In this document: positions 9,680 through 19,279 of the stretch, in pieces
Layout: each line of letters begins with the position of its first letter
How positions within the stretch are numbered: position 1 is the first letter of the stretch
Source: Legionella micdadei
GTDB lineage: Bacteria; Pseudomonadota; Gammaproteobacteria; Legionellales; Legionellaceae
Length of the DNA: 64,000 nt
Assembly: GCF_000953635.1 (NCBI RefSeq)
Contig: NZ_LN614830.1
Coordinates: forward strand, 2,161,001 to 2,225,000
Direction: 5' to 3'
The notes under the pieces: generated by a model
What the model saw: only the letters and a program-made list of their open reading frames with translations
Databases searched by the model: none
Told to the model about the DNA's origin: nothing
Position numbers and translations under genes: made by a program

Positions 9680-11232
9680 CACCAATTAGGTAAATAAAGT
9701 TGCTTGGTTCTCTGCGCCTTCGTGGTAGGTGGCTCATGGTTTTGCTGCTTAAGTAAACTACCCCAATTAGTTCGAGCGGCCATCTCTTCTTTAATCTTAT
9801 TAGGTACAATATCATTGCCATCACGAATTTGCCAGCCGCCACCTAATGCGCGATAAAGCGCTACTAAAGCTTTAGGTATATCCCCCTTTGCATTCGTTAA
9901 ATTGCTCTGGACTTGAAGCTGTTCGCGCTCTGCGATGAGGACGGGAGTAAAATCAGACTCCCCTTCTACGAATCGAACCATTGCAAGTCGTGTCGTCTTA
10001 ATGGCTGCATTATTTGCTACGATAAGATGGCGTTCCGCTTTTTTTGCCTCAGTAAACTGAGTAATATGATCTTGAACTTCTTGTTGCGCCTTTAACACTG
10101 CATTAAGGTAATCCAAAAGCGCCTGCTGGAAAGCAGCATCTTGAATACGTACTGCATTAGTAATCTGGCCATAATTTAATATGGGCCAATTGAAAGAAGG
10201 TCCTGCTGTGACTGTGCGATTTGACCAATGAAATATATCGCTCAACGAAGAACGGCCAATTGTATTGGCAGCAAAAGCAAACGTGCCCGAAAGCGAAAAG
10301 GCAGGATAAAGGTTAGCTTTTGTTGCCCCAATCGATTCAGATTGTGCAATAGCTTCCATTCGCGCTTGATAAATATCGGGTCGTTTAGCCAATGTTTCTA
10401 GCGGAATTCCCACTGCAACACTCAGTGGGGCTTGAGGAATTCCTCGATTTTTGCCTAACAAACCATCCACTTTATCTGGCGTAGTTCCCAGCAATACGCC
10501 TAGAAAATCTTTTTGTTGCTGCAATTGGCTAATTAGTTGCGGAATTTTTGCCTGCGTTTGGGATAATTCTGTCTTAGCTTGCTCTACATTAATTTGACTG
10601 GTTTGCCCTGCTGTGTAACGAGCGTTCGCTAAATTGTATCCTTCGGTTTGCACCTGAATATTCTGCTTGGTGATACGAATTAACTCCTCTGTGGTGCGAA
10701 TATCAATATAGGCTGTTGCAATATCCGAGGTGAGGGTGACTAAAGCTTGGTCATAAGCTGCAAAGGAGGCTAAGAAAAGGGCATCGTTAGCCAAAATTGC
10801 CCTGCGGTATTTTCCCCAAAAATCGATTTCCCAGCTCGCCGTTACACCTAAGACATCGGTCCAAAAATTGGATTGTATGACATGTTGTAATGACCCGCCG
10901 CCAATCCGATTGTAAGTAAGATTTCCAAATAACGCTTGCTGTTGGGGATACAGCTCTCCCACCGATTGCGCAAGTTGAGCCCTCGCTTTTAAGACATTAA
11001 CTGCTGCACTCTGAATAGTTAAATTATTTTGATAACCCTGATTGATTAAATTCGTAAGGATGGGATCGTGAAAAACTTGCCACCAATTCGCATTTTGGAT
11101 AGAACATTTTTTAATTTTTGGATCGTTTACTAGCCAACGATCAGCAACTTTTTTCTCGGGCTCTTTATAATTGGGTCCGACAAGGCAAGAACTGAGGAGA
11201 AAACACAACACTATTATAAAAATCTTTAGCAT
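9679..11232 (-). CDS. RND outer-membrane factor, OprM/NodT-like lipoprotein (system 1)
   Basis: TolC-family trimeric channel, 517 residues, first gene of the minus-strand efflux operon. The N-terminus is a lipoprotein signal with lipobox LSSC followed by LVGPNYKEPE, the classic OprM/NodT start. Two OEP repeats rich in Gln/Ala helices follow (for example YTAGQTSQINVEQAKTELSQ). The C-terminus runs about 40 residues past the usual LGGGW motif with a basic Pro/Thr/Gln tail, which is longer than typical OprM proteins. The gene is divergent from purB with 184 bp between the coding regions, so the promoter for all three pump genes should lie in 11233-11416. Confidence 0.93.
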   Translation of the reverse strand: MLKIFIIVLCFLLSSCLVGPNYKEPEKKVADRWLVNDPKIKKCSIQNANWWQVFHDPILTNLINQGYQNNLTIQSAAVNVLKARAQLAQSVGELYPQQQALFGNLTYNRIGGGSLQHVIQSNFWTDVLGVTASWEIDFWGKYRRAILANDALFLASFAAYDQALVTLTSDIATAYIDIRTTEELIRITKQNIQVQTEGYNLANARYTAGQTSQINVEQAKTELSQTQAKIPQLISQLQQQKDFLGVLLGTTPDKVDGLLGKNRGIPQAPLSVAVGIPLETLAKRPDIYQARMEAIAQSESIGATKANLYPAFSLSGTFAFAANTIGRSSLSDIFHWSNRTVTAGPSFNWPILNYGQITNAVRIQDAAFQQALLDYLNAVLKAQQEVQDHITQFTEAKKAERHLIVANNAAIKTTRLAMVRFVEGESDFTPVLIAEREQLQVQSNLTNAKGDIPKALVALYRALGGGWQIRDGNDIVPNKIKEEMAARTNWGSLLKQQNHEPPTTKAQRTKQLYLPNW

Positions 11233-11416
11233 AGTGCCAGTCCTTTGCCTTAAGTATTGTGTCGTTAAAATACTGTATCACTTAGAGTAAATTCGTCAAG
11301 ATAAGCGAGGCCTCATCATCGCGAAGTGCTTAACCGCGTTGCAGAAACCAGAATATAATTCACATCTGCTCCTGCATCTAATATCATATAGAATTTACGA
11401 CTGTGGCGGCATACTT

Positions 11417-12787
11417 ATGACTTTAACTTCTTTAAATGCTATTTCTCCTATTGATGGACGCTACCTTAAAAAGACAAGTGCTTTAAGTCCTTATTTCAGC
11501 GAATTCGCTCTCATTTATTACCGTTTACTGGTAGAAATCCGTTGGTTAGAATCTCTCGGGGCGAATAAAGAGATCATTGAGGTAGAAGAGTTTGATAATG
11601 ATGCTAAAGCTTATCTTGCAGAGCTACTCGTTAATTTTGATGAGGAAGAAGCGGAGAAAGTCAAGGCTTACGAGAAACAAACAAACCATGACGTCAAAGC
11701 AGTGGAATATTACCTTCGGGATAAGCTAAGTAAACATCAAATCCTAAGTAAGTATACTGCCTTCATTCATTTTGCGTGCACGTCTGAAGATATAAATAAC
11801 GTGGCCTATGCCTTAATGGCGAAAGAAGCAATTGCTCAGGTTATACAACCTACGCTAGCAGAAATTATTGGCAGCATCATGCTCCTCGGTAAACAACACG
11901 CAGACATCGCCATGTTATCTAGGACTCATGGACAACCAGCTACACCTACAACCATGGGTAAAGAGTTAGTTAATTTTGTAGCTCGTTTAAAACGGCCGCA
12001 ACAGCAGCTCGCGGAAGTATTAATTCCAGCAAAATTTAATGGTGCTGTCGGTAATTATAATGCGCATATTATCGCCTATCCTCACGTCGATTGGCGCAAG
12101 CATTGTGCCAATTTCGTTAACGCTCTGGGCCTCTCTTTTAGTGCCTACACCACGCAGATTGAGCCTCATGACGGGATTGCAGAAGTCTCACATATCATGA
12201 TCCGGATCAATAATATTTTGCTTGATTATACCCGGGATATTTGGACTTACATTTCGCTTAATTACTTTAAGCAAAAAACTGTCGCTGAAGAAGTTGGCTC
12301 ATCGACAATGCCGCACAAAGTAAACCCGATTGATTTCGAAAATGCAGAAGGTAATTTGGGCTTAGCCAATGCTCTTTTTAACCATTTTGCCAATAAGCTC
12401 ACTCAATCCCGCTTACAACGTGATCTCTCCGATTCTACTGTATTGCGCAATCTAGGAGTTGCCTTTGCTTACACACTGATTGCTTATCAAGCCATTGCGA
12501 AAGGTAATGACAAACTAGAAATCAACAAACACGCTTTAGAAGAAGATCTGAATGAAAATTGGGAAGTCTTAGCCGAAGCAATTCAAACAGTGATGCGCCG
12601 CTTTGAAGTACCGGATGCATATGAACAATTAAAAGCCTTAACTCGAGGCCAAGGTATTGACAGCGAGAGTTTGAAAAATTTCATTAAGTCTCTAAAGATA
12701 CCAGAAGAAATTAAAATTCAGCTCACGGGATTAACTCCGGAAAAATACACAGGTCTTGCTGCGCAATTAGTGAAAGCATTTTCATGA
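11417..12787 (+). CDS. purB: Adenylosuccinate lyase
   Basis: Catalyses two fumarate-releasing steps of purine synthesis: SAICAR to AICAR and adenylosuccinate to AMP. The 456-residue length equals the E. coli-type PurB. The N-terminus MTLTSLNAISPIDGRY is diagnostic, and the fumarate-lyase signature GSSTMPHKVNPIDFEN carries the mobile-loop catalytic Ser; the general acid His is in SRTHGQPATPTT. An upstream in-frame extension to 11339 exists but ATG 11417 matches the family start. The stop overlaps nadB in ATGA, so purB-nadB-nadA is probably one transcript. That links purine and NAD synthesis, both of which consume aspartate and release or imply fumarate. Confidence 0.96.
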   Translation: MTLTSLNAISPIDGRYLKKTSALSPYFSEFALIYYRLLVEIRWLESLGANKEIIEVEEFDNDAKAYLAELLVNFDEEEAEKVKAYEKQTNHDVKAVEYYLRDKLSKHQILSKYTAFIHFACTSEDINNVAYALMAKEAIAQVIQPTLAEIIGSIMLLGKQHADIAMLSRTHGQPATPTTMGKELVNFVARLKRPQQQLAEVLIPAKFNGAVGNYNAHIIAYPHVDWRKHCANFVNALGLSFSAYTTQIEPHDGIAEVSHIMIRINNILLDYTRDIWTYISLNYFKQKTVAEEVGSSTMPHKVNPIDFENAEGNLGLANALFNHFANKLTQSRLQRDLSDSTVLRNLGVAFAYTLIAYQAIAKGNDKLEINKHALEEDLNENWEVLAEAIQTVMRRFEVPDAYEQLKALTRGQGIDSESLKNFIKSLKIPEEIKIQLTGLTPEKYTGLAAQLVKAFS

Positions 12788-14433
12788 ATACTAATTTATC
12801 ACAGCAAGGCAAAACCCTGGAATTTGATGTCTTAGTACTAGGGACTGGGCTTGGCGGATTAAATTATTGCTTACAACTGCTAAAGTTACAGCCCAATCTA
12901 AAGATCGCTTTGGTCAGCAAAGCGGAAATGAGTGAATGCAACAGCCGTTATGCACAAGGCGGAATTGCAGCTGCGGTTTTACCCGAAGACTCACTCGAAT
13001 CCCATATTGCTGATACCTTGCAAGCGGGCGATGGATTGTGTTATCAACCAGCAGTTGAATTCATTATTCGCCAGGGACCACAGATTATTGAGGATTTACT
13101 GTCTTATTCCATTCATTTTACCAAATCACCTAATGGTGAATATGCTTTGGCAAAAGAAGGGGGGCACTCGCACAGGCGAATTTTCAATAGTAGCGATCAC
13201 ACGGGTTTAACCATAACCGAAGCCTTACTTAAAGCCGTCAAGCAACAATCACAGATACACATTTTTGAACACCATATTGCGGTGAATTTGATTAGCCATT
13301 ATCATCCCCACCGTACTGACAACCAAGGCGAAGTCCTTGGGGCTTATATTCTGGATTGTCAGCGTAACCGCATTGACACATTCGCCGCACGCTGTGTTGT
13401 ACTTGCTACAGGCGGAGCAGGTAAAACCTACCGTTATACTACAAATCCTATGATTGCCACCGGTGATGGAGTAGCTATGGCCTATCGTGCAGGTGCTCGA
13501 GTAGGAAACATGGAATTCTATCAATTCCACCCCACTGTGCTGCATCATCACTCGTTAAATAACTTTTTAATCTCTGAAGCAGTTCGCGGTGAAGGTGCCT
13601 TGCTAAAAAATGCGGACACCGGTGAGCGTTTTATGAAACGCTACGCGCCTCAACAACTCGAGTTAGCCACACGTGATGTCGTTGCCCGTGCTATTTTCAG
13701 CGAGATTGAGCAAAGTCAGTCTGGGTTTGTGTACTTGGATATTACCCATCAATCCAAATCCTTTTTAAAAAAACATTTTCCCCACATCTATACTACCCTG
13801 TTCTCTATCGGCATTGATATGAGCCAAGATATGATTCCTGTAGTCCCTGCCGCCCATTATCAGTGCGGTGGTGTATTAACTGATGTGGACGGCCGCACGG
13901 ACTTAAAACGGCTCTATGCTATAGGCGAGGTAGCCTTTACTGGCTTACACGGAGCAAACCGCTTGGCAAGCAACTCATTGCTTGAAGCATTGGTCATGGC
14001 AAGTAATGCAGCACGTAGCACACTCAAAGATATCGCAACACCAAGCAAAACTATTGAAATGATTCCAAATTGGAGTTCACCGGGGGAAGTCAATGCGAGA
14101 AGAGCTAGCCAAATTAATGCGCATTGGCGCGGTTTACGTGGTGAAATGACTTCTTACGCTGGCATCGTGCGTACTGAAGCTGGCTTGCAAGATCTACTAC
14201 AATTGATTATGAAACGAAAGAAAATTATTGATGAGTATTATTGGAAACACTGTATCACCCGAGATTTTATTGAATTGCGCAATATTGTATTAAACGCTGA
14301 ACTCATTGTAAGAGCGGCATTGTCACGAAGAGAGTCACGAGGTGGGCATTATCGCGAAGATTTTCCATTTAAAAATGACAGTCCACAGGAAAGCATTGCG
14401 CGTCTTAACTCACCGCAGAACCCATTTATTTAA
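12784..14433 (+). CDS. nadB: L-aspartate oxidase
   Basis: Flavoenzyme oxidising L-aspartate to iminoaspartate, the first step of de novo NAD synthesis. 549 residues, the usual size. The FAD-binding Rossmann motif is at the N-terminus (DVLVLGTGLGGLNYC, residues about 14-28), and SRYAQGGIAAAV is the conserved flavin contact that separates NadB/SdhA/FrdA proteins. The active-site segment EFYQFHPT and the late motif GLHGANRLASNSLLEALV are present. The start overlaps the purB stop by 4 bp, and nadA follows after 14 bp. The short gap hands iminoaspartate to NadA within one operon. nadC is not in the window. Confidence 0.96.
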   Translation: MNTNLSQQGKTLEFDVLVLGTGLGGLNYCLQLLKLQPNLKIALVSKAEMSECNSRYAQGGIAAAVLPEDSLESHIADTLQAGDGLCYQPAVEFIIRQGPQIIEDLLSYSIHFTKSPNGEYALAKEGGHSHRRIFNSSDHTGLTITEALLKAVKQQSQIHIFEHHIAVNLISHYHPHRTDNQGEVLGAYILDCQRNRIDTFAARCVVLATGGAGKTYRYTTNPMIATGDGVAMAYRAGARVGNMEFYQFHPTVLHHHSLNNFLISEAVRGEGALLKNADTGERFMKRYAPQQLELATRDVVARAIFSEIEQSQSGFVYLDITHQSKSFLKKHFPHIYTTLFSIGIDMSQDMIPVVPAAHYQCGGVLTDVDGRTDLKRLYAIGEVAFTGLHGANRLASNSLLEALVMASNAARSTLKDIATPSKTIEMIPNWSSPGEVNARRASQINAHWRGLRGEMTSYAGIVRTEAGLQDLLQLIMKRKKIIDEYYWKHCITRDFIELRNIVLNAELIVRAALSRRESRGGHYREDFPFKNDSPQESIARLNSPQNPFI

Positions 14434-14447
14434 TGAGGCTGTAACCC

Positions 14448-15794
14448 ATGTTCTATAGTAAAACGACCACTTATCAACCAGAAAAAACGCTCATGCAGAT
14501 TCATAACGACATGAGTATTTGCCAAGCGGATTATCCTTTAGATTGGTACCAAGAGGATTTTATCCCCTATGCAGAAGAGTATCAGGCTTTACCTGATCGT
14601 AGGCTAACAACCGTCCTTGCCTGGATGAGTCCGTACATGAAAAAGGCAAAAGAGCATTTTGGTGATAAGCTGCTTTTACTCGCCCATTATTATATGGGAG
14701 GAGACATTGTAAGATTGGTTGAACAATTCGGCGGACAAATTGGTGATTCTTACCAATTAGCCTTAATGGCGGCAAATCATCCGGAAAAATCAATCATTAT
14801 CGAATCTGCCGTCCACTTCATGGCAGAGTCCATTAGTATTTTGGCCAATAAAAATCAGCAGGTTTATATTACTAATCCTAAATCCGGCTGTACCATGGAA
14901 ATGTTGGCAAAAGATTTTATGGTAGAACCCGCCTTCTTGGATCTGAACGAGCGTTATGGTGCTGAAAATATTTTGCCCGTTTGCTATATGAACACTTCAG
15001 GACGGGTTAAAGCCATGACTGGCGCTCAAGGTGGTGCGGTATGCACCAGCTCAAACGTCAAAAAAATCTTTGAATGGGCGAGAAAGCAAAATAAGAAAAT
15101 TCTCTTTATTCCCGATCGCCACATGGGAGAAAACATTGCGTACTGGTTAGGAATTAAAAATCTCGCCTACTGGCCTGGCGGTACAGCAGGCGCACAATAC
15201 TCCTTACCTGCCCAATCACAAGAAATTTTGTCGCAATTTGATAAAGCTGAATTAATTTTATTCTCAAGTGAATGTGCTGTTCATACGCATTATCAACCTG
15301 AAATGTGCGAATATTGGCATTCTCAAGGCTATACTACGATTGTCCATCCCGAATGTCGAAATACGGTGATTCGTGTGGCTCAGCATTCAGGTTCTACCGC
15401 CTTTATTTGGGATTATGTAGTTAACGATAAAGCAAATACTCAACATTATGCCATTGGCACCGAAAATCACATGGTAGAAAACCTGAAACAATATTGTAAA
15501 CCCTTAGGAATTAAAGTGGTCAATCTCGCAGAGGCACCTAAAAAGAACCATGAAAAAGGAATGGGCTGTGGTTGTGCAACCATGTCACGCAATGATCCCC
15601 CCCACTTAGTTGCTTTAGTTGATCTTCTAAGACAAGGTAAGACTATGGCATACAACGAAGTAAAACCTGGTGATCTGGTGAACGAGTTTACTGGTTCCCG
15701 TCAACGGTTACAGGAAACGGAGCAACAATGGATTATTGATAATGCCAAAAAAGCCTTGGAAATGATGATTCTTATCACTGAAAATCGTTCATAA
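14448..15794 (+). CDS. nadA: Quinolinate synthase
   Basis: Condenses iminoaspartate with dihydroxyacetone phosphate to quinolinate, using an oxygen-sensitive [4Fe-4S] cluster. The three cluster-type cysteine contexts are visible: NPKSGCTMEM, HPECRNTV and GMGCGCATMSRNDP. At 448 residues it is longer than E. coli NadA (about 347). Extra sequence lies at the N-terminus (the first 60 residues before the core) and between the motifs, as in the long NadA subgroup. The NTSG and HMGENIA segments of the core are clear. It is the last gene of purB-nadB-nadA. Downstream there is a 201 bp AT-rich spacer before the permease, without a convincing terminator. Confidence 0.93.
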   Translation: MFYSKTTTYQPEKTLMQIHNDMSICQADYPLDWYQEDFIPYAEEYQALPDRRLTTVLAWMSPYMKKAKEHFGDKLLLLAHYYMGGDIVRLVEQFGGQIGDSYQLALMAANHPEKSIIIESAVHFMAESISILANKNQQVYITNPKSGCTMEMLAKDFMVEPAFLDLNERYGAENILPVCYMNTSGRVKAMTGAQGGAVCTSSNVKKIFEWARKQNKKILFIPDRHMGENIAYWLGIKNLAYWPGGTAGAQYSLPAQSQEILSQFDKAELILFSSECAVHTHYQPEMCEYWHSQGYTTIVHPECRNTVIRVAQHSGSTAFIWDYVVNDKANTQHYAIGTENHMVENLKQYCKPLGIKVVNLAEAPKKNHEKGMGCGCATMSRNDPPHLVALVDLLRQGKTMAYNEVKPGDLVNEFTGSRQRLQETEQQWIIDNAKKALEMMILITENRS

Positions 15795-15995
15795 TCGCTT
15801 TTTTCCTACATTTTTTATGCTAAAAAATAGATGCCTAGGTTATTAACAAAATGCTCGCAAATTGGCTGTTAATTTGTTATTCCTGCACAAATTTATAAGA
15901 ATCTCTTCTCCAAATGGCTAAAGAAGTGTATAAAATGTGGTGTGTATAATCATTAATCTATAAATCCGTGCCTTAACGTCAACAAGGAAAGAAGG

Positions 15996-17564
15996 ATGCT
16001 AAAACGCGATATTTCTCGGACAAATGTGTTGATCGCTGCAGCCGGCGGAATGATTGGTTCAGGTTGGTTATTCAGCCCTTTTATTAGTGCCCAAATGGCA
16101 GGTGCCAATGCCTTAGTGAGTTGGATTATTGCGTCAGTATTCATGTTATTTATTGCATTACCCCTCTGTGAACTCGGTGCAATGTTCCCAATTTCAGGTG
16201 GAATGACTAATTACCCAAGTTTCACTCATGGTAATGATGTCGGATTTTTATTTGCCTGGACATCATGGTTATCTTATGTGGTCATGACCCCCATAGAAAT
16301 TCAAGCGATCTTGCAATATTCCAGTCATTTCTTTCCTAGCTTGGTATCTAAAGAAGCAGCTACTTTTACCCTTTCAGGCATTGGTTATGTCGTGGCAATG
16401 GGCATCATGCTTTTTGTGGTGTTATTAAATTCATATGGCATCAAAATGCTGGCTGAATGTAATAAAATTGCCAGTATCATTAAATTTTTAGTGCCCAGTA
16501 TCGCGATTGTTTCCCTACTTTACACCGCCCCTTCAATGAGTAATATTCAGTTAAATTTAACCAGCAAGGAAGCGTGGGTGCAAATATTTACAGCCCTCTC
16601 TGCGGGTGGTGTTGCGTTTGCTTTTACCGGCTTTCAAAATGGCTTAATGCTCGCTGGCGAGGTACAAAATCCGCAGCGCAATATCCCAATAGCAATTCTA
16701 GGTGCTGTGCTTATTGGTTTTGTCTTGTATTTTATGCTGCAGCTCAGTTTTCTGGCGGCCATTCCCCAATCTTATTTAAGCCAGGGCTGGCAAAATTTAA
16801 GCTTCCCAGGTGAAAGTGGCCCCTTGGTCGGACTAACCTTATTACTTGGTTTAGGCGTAGTCGCTATGTTGCTAATGTTTGATGCAGCTTTCTCACCCTT
16901 TGGCACCACTCTAGTCTACACTGCTGCAACATCACGAATCCTTTATGGCATGAGCTTAAACAATCACTTACCCAAATTATTCACTAAACTAAATCGTCAC
17001 AAAATTCCTTACATTACTCTTTATGCCAATCTTTTTGTAGGTATGTTATCTTTCTTGCCCTTCCCAGGATGGCAAAAGATGGTCGCCTTTCTCTCTTCCT
17101 GCAGTATCTTATCCTATGGCATTGGTCCCATTTGTTTGTTAGCAATGCGCAAGTTACAACCCCATCGCGAAAGGCCTTTTAAACTTTCAGCCAGCCTCTT
17201 CTTTTGCCATGCTGCATTTTATGCTTGCAATCTGATGCTATATTGGTGTGGTTTTGATATTTTATGGAAATTGGATTTAGCATTATTAGTTGGGTTTGTT
17301 ATTAATCTCAGCTACCAAAAACGCAGCATCACTCATTGTAGTCCAAGCTTGTATTGGTTTGCCTTTTATATGATCAGCATGTTAATCATCTCTTACCTGG
17401 GTGCCTTTGGCGGTATTCACCGCTTAGAGTTCCCAATAGATATTATAATTATTTTACCTCTCAGTATTATCGTACTTCATTTTTCTCAGTATGTACTTGT
17501 TGACAGCAAAGCACATGAGGAGCTGACTTCGAGCATGGTTTTGAGTGAAGCAACAGAGGGCTAG
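15996..17564 (+). CDS. APC-family amino acid permease
   Basis: Inner-membrane amino acid transporter of 522 residues with about 12 to 14 hydrophobic segments. The first helix has the APC consensus GGMIGSGWLFSP, the unwound substrate-binding stretch of LeuT-fold APC carriers, and a second signature appears in SAGGVAFAFTGFQNG (helix 6). It is most like the aspartate:proton symporter/YcaM group, but the substrate cannot be set from sequence. Single gene with its own promoter region: a perfect TATAAT lies at 15945-15950 but without a clear -35. Amino acids are the main carbon source of Legionella, which fits. Confidence 0.85.
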   Translation: MLKRDISRTNVLIAAAGGMIGSGWLFSPFISAQMAGANALVSWIIASVFMLFIALPLCELGAMFPISGGMTNYPSFTHGNDVGFLFAWTSWLSYVVMTPIEIQAILQYSSHFFPSLVSKEAATFTLSGIGYVVAMGIMLFVVLLNSYGIKMLAECNKIASIIKFLVPSIAIVSLLYTAPSMSNIQLNLTSKEAWVQIFTALSAGGVAFAFTGFQNGLMLAGEVQNPQRNIPIAILGAVLIGFVLYFMLQLSFLAAIPQSYLSQGWQNLSFPGESGPLVGLTLLLGLGVVAMLLMFDAAFSPFGTTLVYTAATSRILYGMSLNNHLPKLFTKLNRHKIPYITLYANLFVGMLSFLPFPGWQKMVAFLSSCSILSYGIGPICLLAMRKLQPHRERPFKLSASLFFCHAAFYACNLMLYWCGFDILWKLDLALLVGFVINLSYQKRSITHCSPSLYWFAFYMISMLIISYLGAFGGIHRLEFPIDIIIILPLSIIVLHFSQYVLVDSKAHEELTSSMVLSEATEG

Positions 17565-17581
17565 AATATTGTGCTTCATTA

Positions 17582-17633
17582 GACCCTTCATGCCGCAGTA
17601 GAGTACTGCAGAATGTAGGGTCGCTCTACTGCG
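17582..17633. repeat. Nested inverted repeats between convergent permease and AlkB genes
   Basis: A perfect 10 bp inverted repeat, CGCAGTAGAG at 17594-17603 and CTCTACTGCG at 17624-17633. An interlaced pair GACCCT (17582-17587) and AGGGTC (17617-17622) and an inner GCAGTA-GAG-TACTGC are also present. The right arm overlaps the last codons of the AlkB-like gene. The position between convergent 3' ends suggests a bidirectional terminator, but neither strand has a T-run. Confidence 0.5.
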
Positions 17634-18225
17634 AACCCAAAATCCTGCGGAACGTTAAATTAATCCGGGGCTCATCAATACCTTTCATTTTGGGTAGGGC
17701 ATGTTTCCAATAATGTTGGGTTTCACCCTGCATTACTAAGACGGAGCCATGGCCAAGTGAAATCTGTAAAACAGTTTTCTGCTTTTTATGACGCAGGCAA
17801 AATTGCCTTACAGCCCCTAAGCTGACTGATGCGATAGCAGGATTTTCTCCAAGCTCCGGTTCATTATCTGCATGCCATCCCATACTATCTTGCCCATTTC
17901 GATATAAATTCGCCAATACCGAATTAAACTGGATACCAAGGCGCTCTTGTAAAACTGTTTTAATTTCTAGCAGATGATCAGTCCATTTTTGGGGCTCATG
18001 CCTAACCCCTGAATAATGGTAAATCGCCTCTTCATCTCCATACCATGATATTAATCTAGGTACGCTAACCCGTTTACCTAAAATTGCGATAGTCTCTTCT
18101 TGCCAAGAAATACGCTGTAAAAGCGTCTGAAAATAGAAGTCGGCTTCATTCTTAGAAAAAAAATGAGGAAGGTATTCGAGCGAAAGGTTCTCGCTGCAAA
18201 CAATTAATCTTTCTCTTTTTGGCAA
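17626..18225 (-). CDS. AlkB-like 2-oxoglutarate/Fe(II) dioxygenase (ALKBH2/3-type)
   Basis: Predicted DNA/RNA repair demethylase that oxidatively removes alkyl groups from bases. 199 residues. The Fe ligands are visible as HAD (His118, Asp120) and His175 in the context YWKHALPK; the 2-oxoglutarate-binding arginines are in PRINLTFR near 187-193. The substrate-side motif PRLISWYGD near residues 56-64 matches the PRL-x-x-WYGD of the ALKBH2/3 group rather than E. coli AlkB itself. It stands alone with no ada or alkA neighbour. A terminator of the upstream phasin gene separates it from that transcript. Confidence 0.92.
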   Translation of the reverse strand: MPKRERLIVCSENLSLEYLPHFFSKNEADFYFQTLLQRISWQEETIAILGKRVSVPRLISWYGDEEAIYHYSGVRHEPQKWTDHLLEIKTVLQERLGIQFNSVLANLYRNGQDSMGWHADNEPELGENPAIASVSLGAVRQFCLRHKKQKTVLQISLGHGSVLVMQGETQHYWKHALPKMKGIDEPRINLTFRRILGSQ

Positions 18226-18330
18226 ACTTGGACTCCTGAAAACTGAACATAAATTGTAGGAGATATAAATGTTATGATCTGCCTAACTTTCCAGACTTCC
18301 CTTTTCGAGAATTAGTCCATGGGAACAGCT

Positions 18331-18368
18331 AAAAAGCAGTTTGAACGAATCTATTCATCCAAACTGCT
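18331..18368 (-). terminator. Rho-independent terminator of the phasin gene
   Basis: Read on the minus strand, AGCAGTTTG (18368-18360) pairs perfectly with CAAACTGCT (18343-18335) across a 16-base loop and runs straight into TTTTT. It begins 18 bases past the phasin stop and ends before the AlkB-like start, the right place to end the phasin transcript. A stem of only 9 bp with modest GC lowers confidence slightly. Confidence 0.7.
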
Positions 18369-18385
18369 ATCACGGGTATTGTGTA

Positions 18386-19279
18386 TTATTTACGGAAAGG
18401 ATTTTTATCTTGGAATCGATTTGGTATTGATTCCGATCCTATTATTTTACTTTCAGTAGAACTTGTGGTTCCTTGTGGCATATTCAGTTTAGGTTCCGGC
18501 ATTTTATTTGCCGAAAAATTCATTTTTGGGTCTATCATGGAAGCACTTGCCTTTGGCATGGGCATTTTTTCCTCAGGCATTACCTTTTTCTCGGGAATAG
18601 TCGCCTTCTGTCCCTGACTATTTATATTTTTTGTAAAAAGAGTTTTTTTAGGCTCCGCAGCTGCTTTAGTGGATGGCCTCTTTGCCGAAGTGGATTTTTT
18701 CTTTTCAGGTACAGACAGCTTGCGCACGCTTTCAGCTGTATTTTTATCCGCCTGTGCTTGTTTTGTCCCTGCTGTACTCATTTTTTTCGCTGAGAGCTTT
18801 GTCTTAGGTTTTGAAGCGGTGGTTTTGCTTTCAGCTTTCGTGCTAGCCTTGGTTGTAGCAACCTTTGTTTTGGTTTGAGATTTTTGACTTAAGTCCTTCG
18901 TTGATTTTGCCCGTGAGGCTTTTTTTTCTGTGGGTTTCCTGCGGCTAGCCGGTGCTTTTTTCTCACCTTCAATATTAATTTTTATTTGCCTAGACGGGAG
19001 GCCTGCATTTTCTGTCATTTCTCTTGATAATGATAAGAAAGCATTCTCAAAAATCTGAAATGATTGCTGCATGTAATTAAGCATATTGTGACTATTCTCC
19101 ATTGCAAGAGCGAGATGTCTGCTTATCATTTCTCCTGGTAGATGTAAATTTGATAATTCTTCTGGCCTTAGATACCTTAAATTTTTTAATGTATTGACAT
19201 GTAGTTCTAACATTGCACGAAATGGTTTCTGCATTTCATTTGTCATCATCGTCCAATTTTTTAAATAGTCCTGATTCAT
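18386..19279 (-). CDS. Phasin-family protein with long basic histone-like tail (PhaF-like)
   Basis: About 297 residues in three parts. Residues 1-115 are helical and amphipathic (MNQDYLKNW, then MLELHVNTLKNLRYL and QQSFQIFENAFLSLS), matching the granule-binding phasin domain. Residues about 116-235 are a Lys/Ala/Ser/Thr-rich low-complexity tail with repeated KKxxxAK and TKA units, like the DNA-binding tail of PhaF. The last 60 residues are Met/Pro/Lys-rich (PEEKMPMPKASA). PhaF-type phasins coat polyhydroxyalkanoate granules and tie them to the nucleoid; Legionella stores polyhydroxybutyrate, so the role is plausible. I start at ATG 19279 because GGAG sits seven bases upstream; the frame extends nine codons further. 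A terminator follows at 18331. Confidence 0.75.
   Translation of the reverse strand: MNQDYLKNWTMMTNEMQKPFRAMLELHVNTLKNLRYLRPEELSNLHLPGEMISRHLALAMENSHNMLNYMQQSFQIFENAFLSLSREMTENAGLPSRQIKINIEGEKKAPASRRKPTEKKASRAKSTKDLSQKSQTKTKVATTKASTKAESKTTASKPKTKLSAKKMSTAGTKQAQADKNTAESVRKLSVPEKKKSTSAKRPSTKAAAEPKKTLFTKNINSQGQKATIPEKKVMPEEKMPMPKASASMIDPKMNFSANKMPEPKLNMPQGTTSSTESKIIGSESIPNRFQDKNPFRK

Noticed and set aside
15812-15832. ATTTTTTA-TGC-TAAAAAAT palindrome after nadA as a terminator
   Set aside because: The stem is entirely A/T pairs and would not stall transcription on its own.
18381-18878. Three overlapping plus-strand open frames of 69-106 codons
   Set aside because: Antisense to the low-complexity phasin tail; Lys-rich codons produce long Phe/Leu/Ser frames on the other strand.
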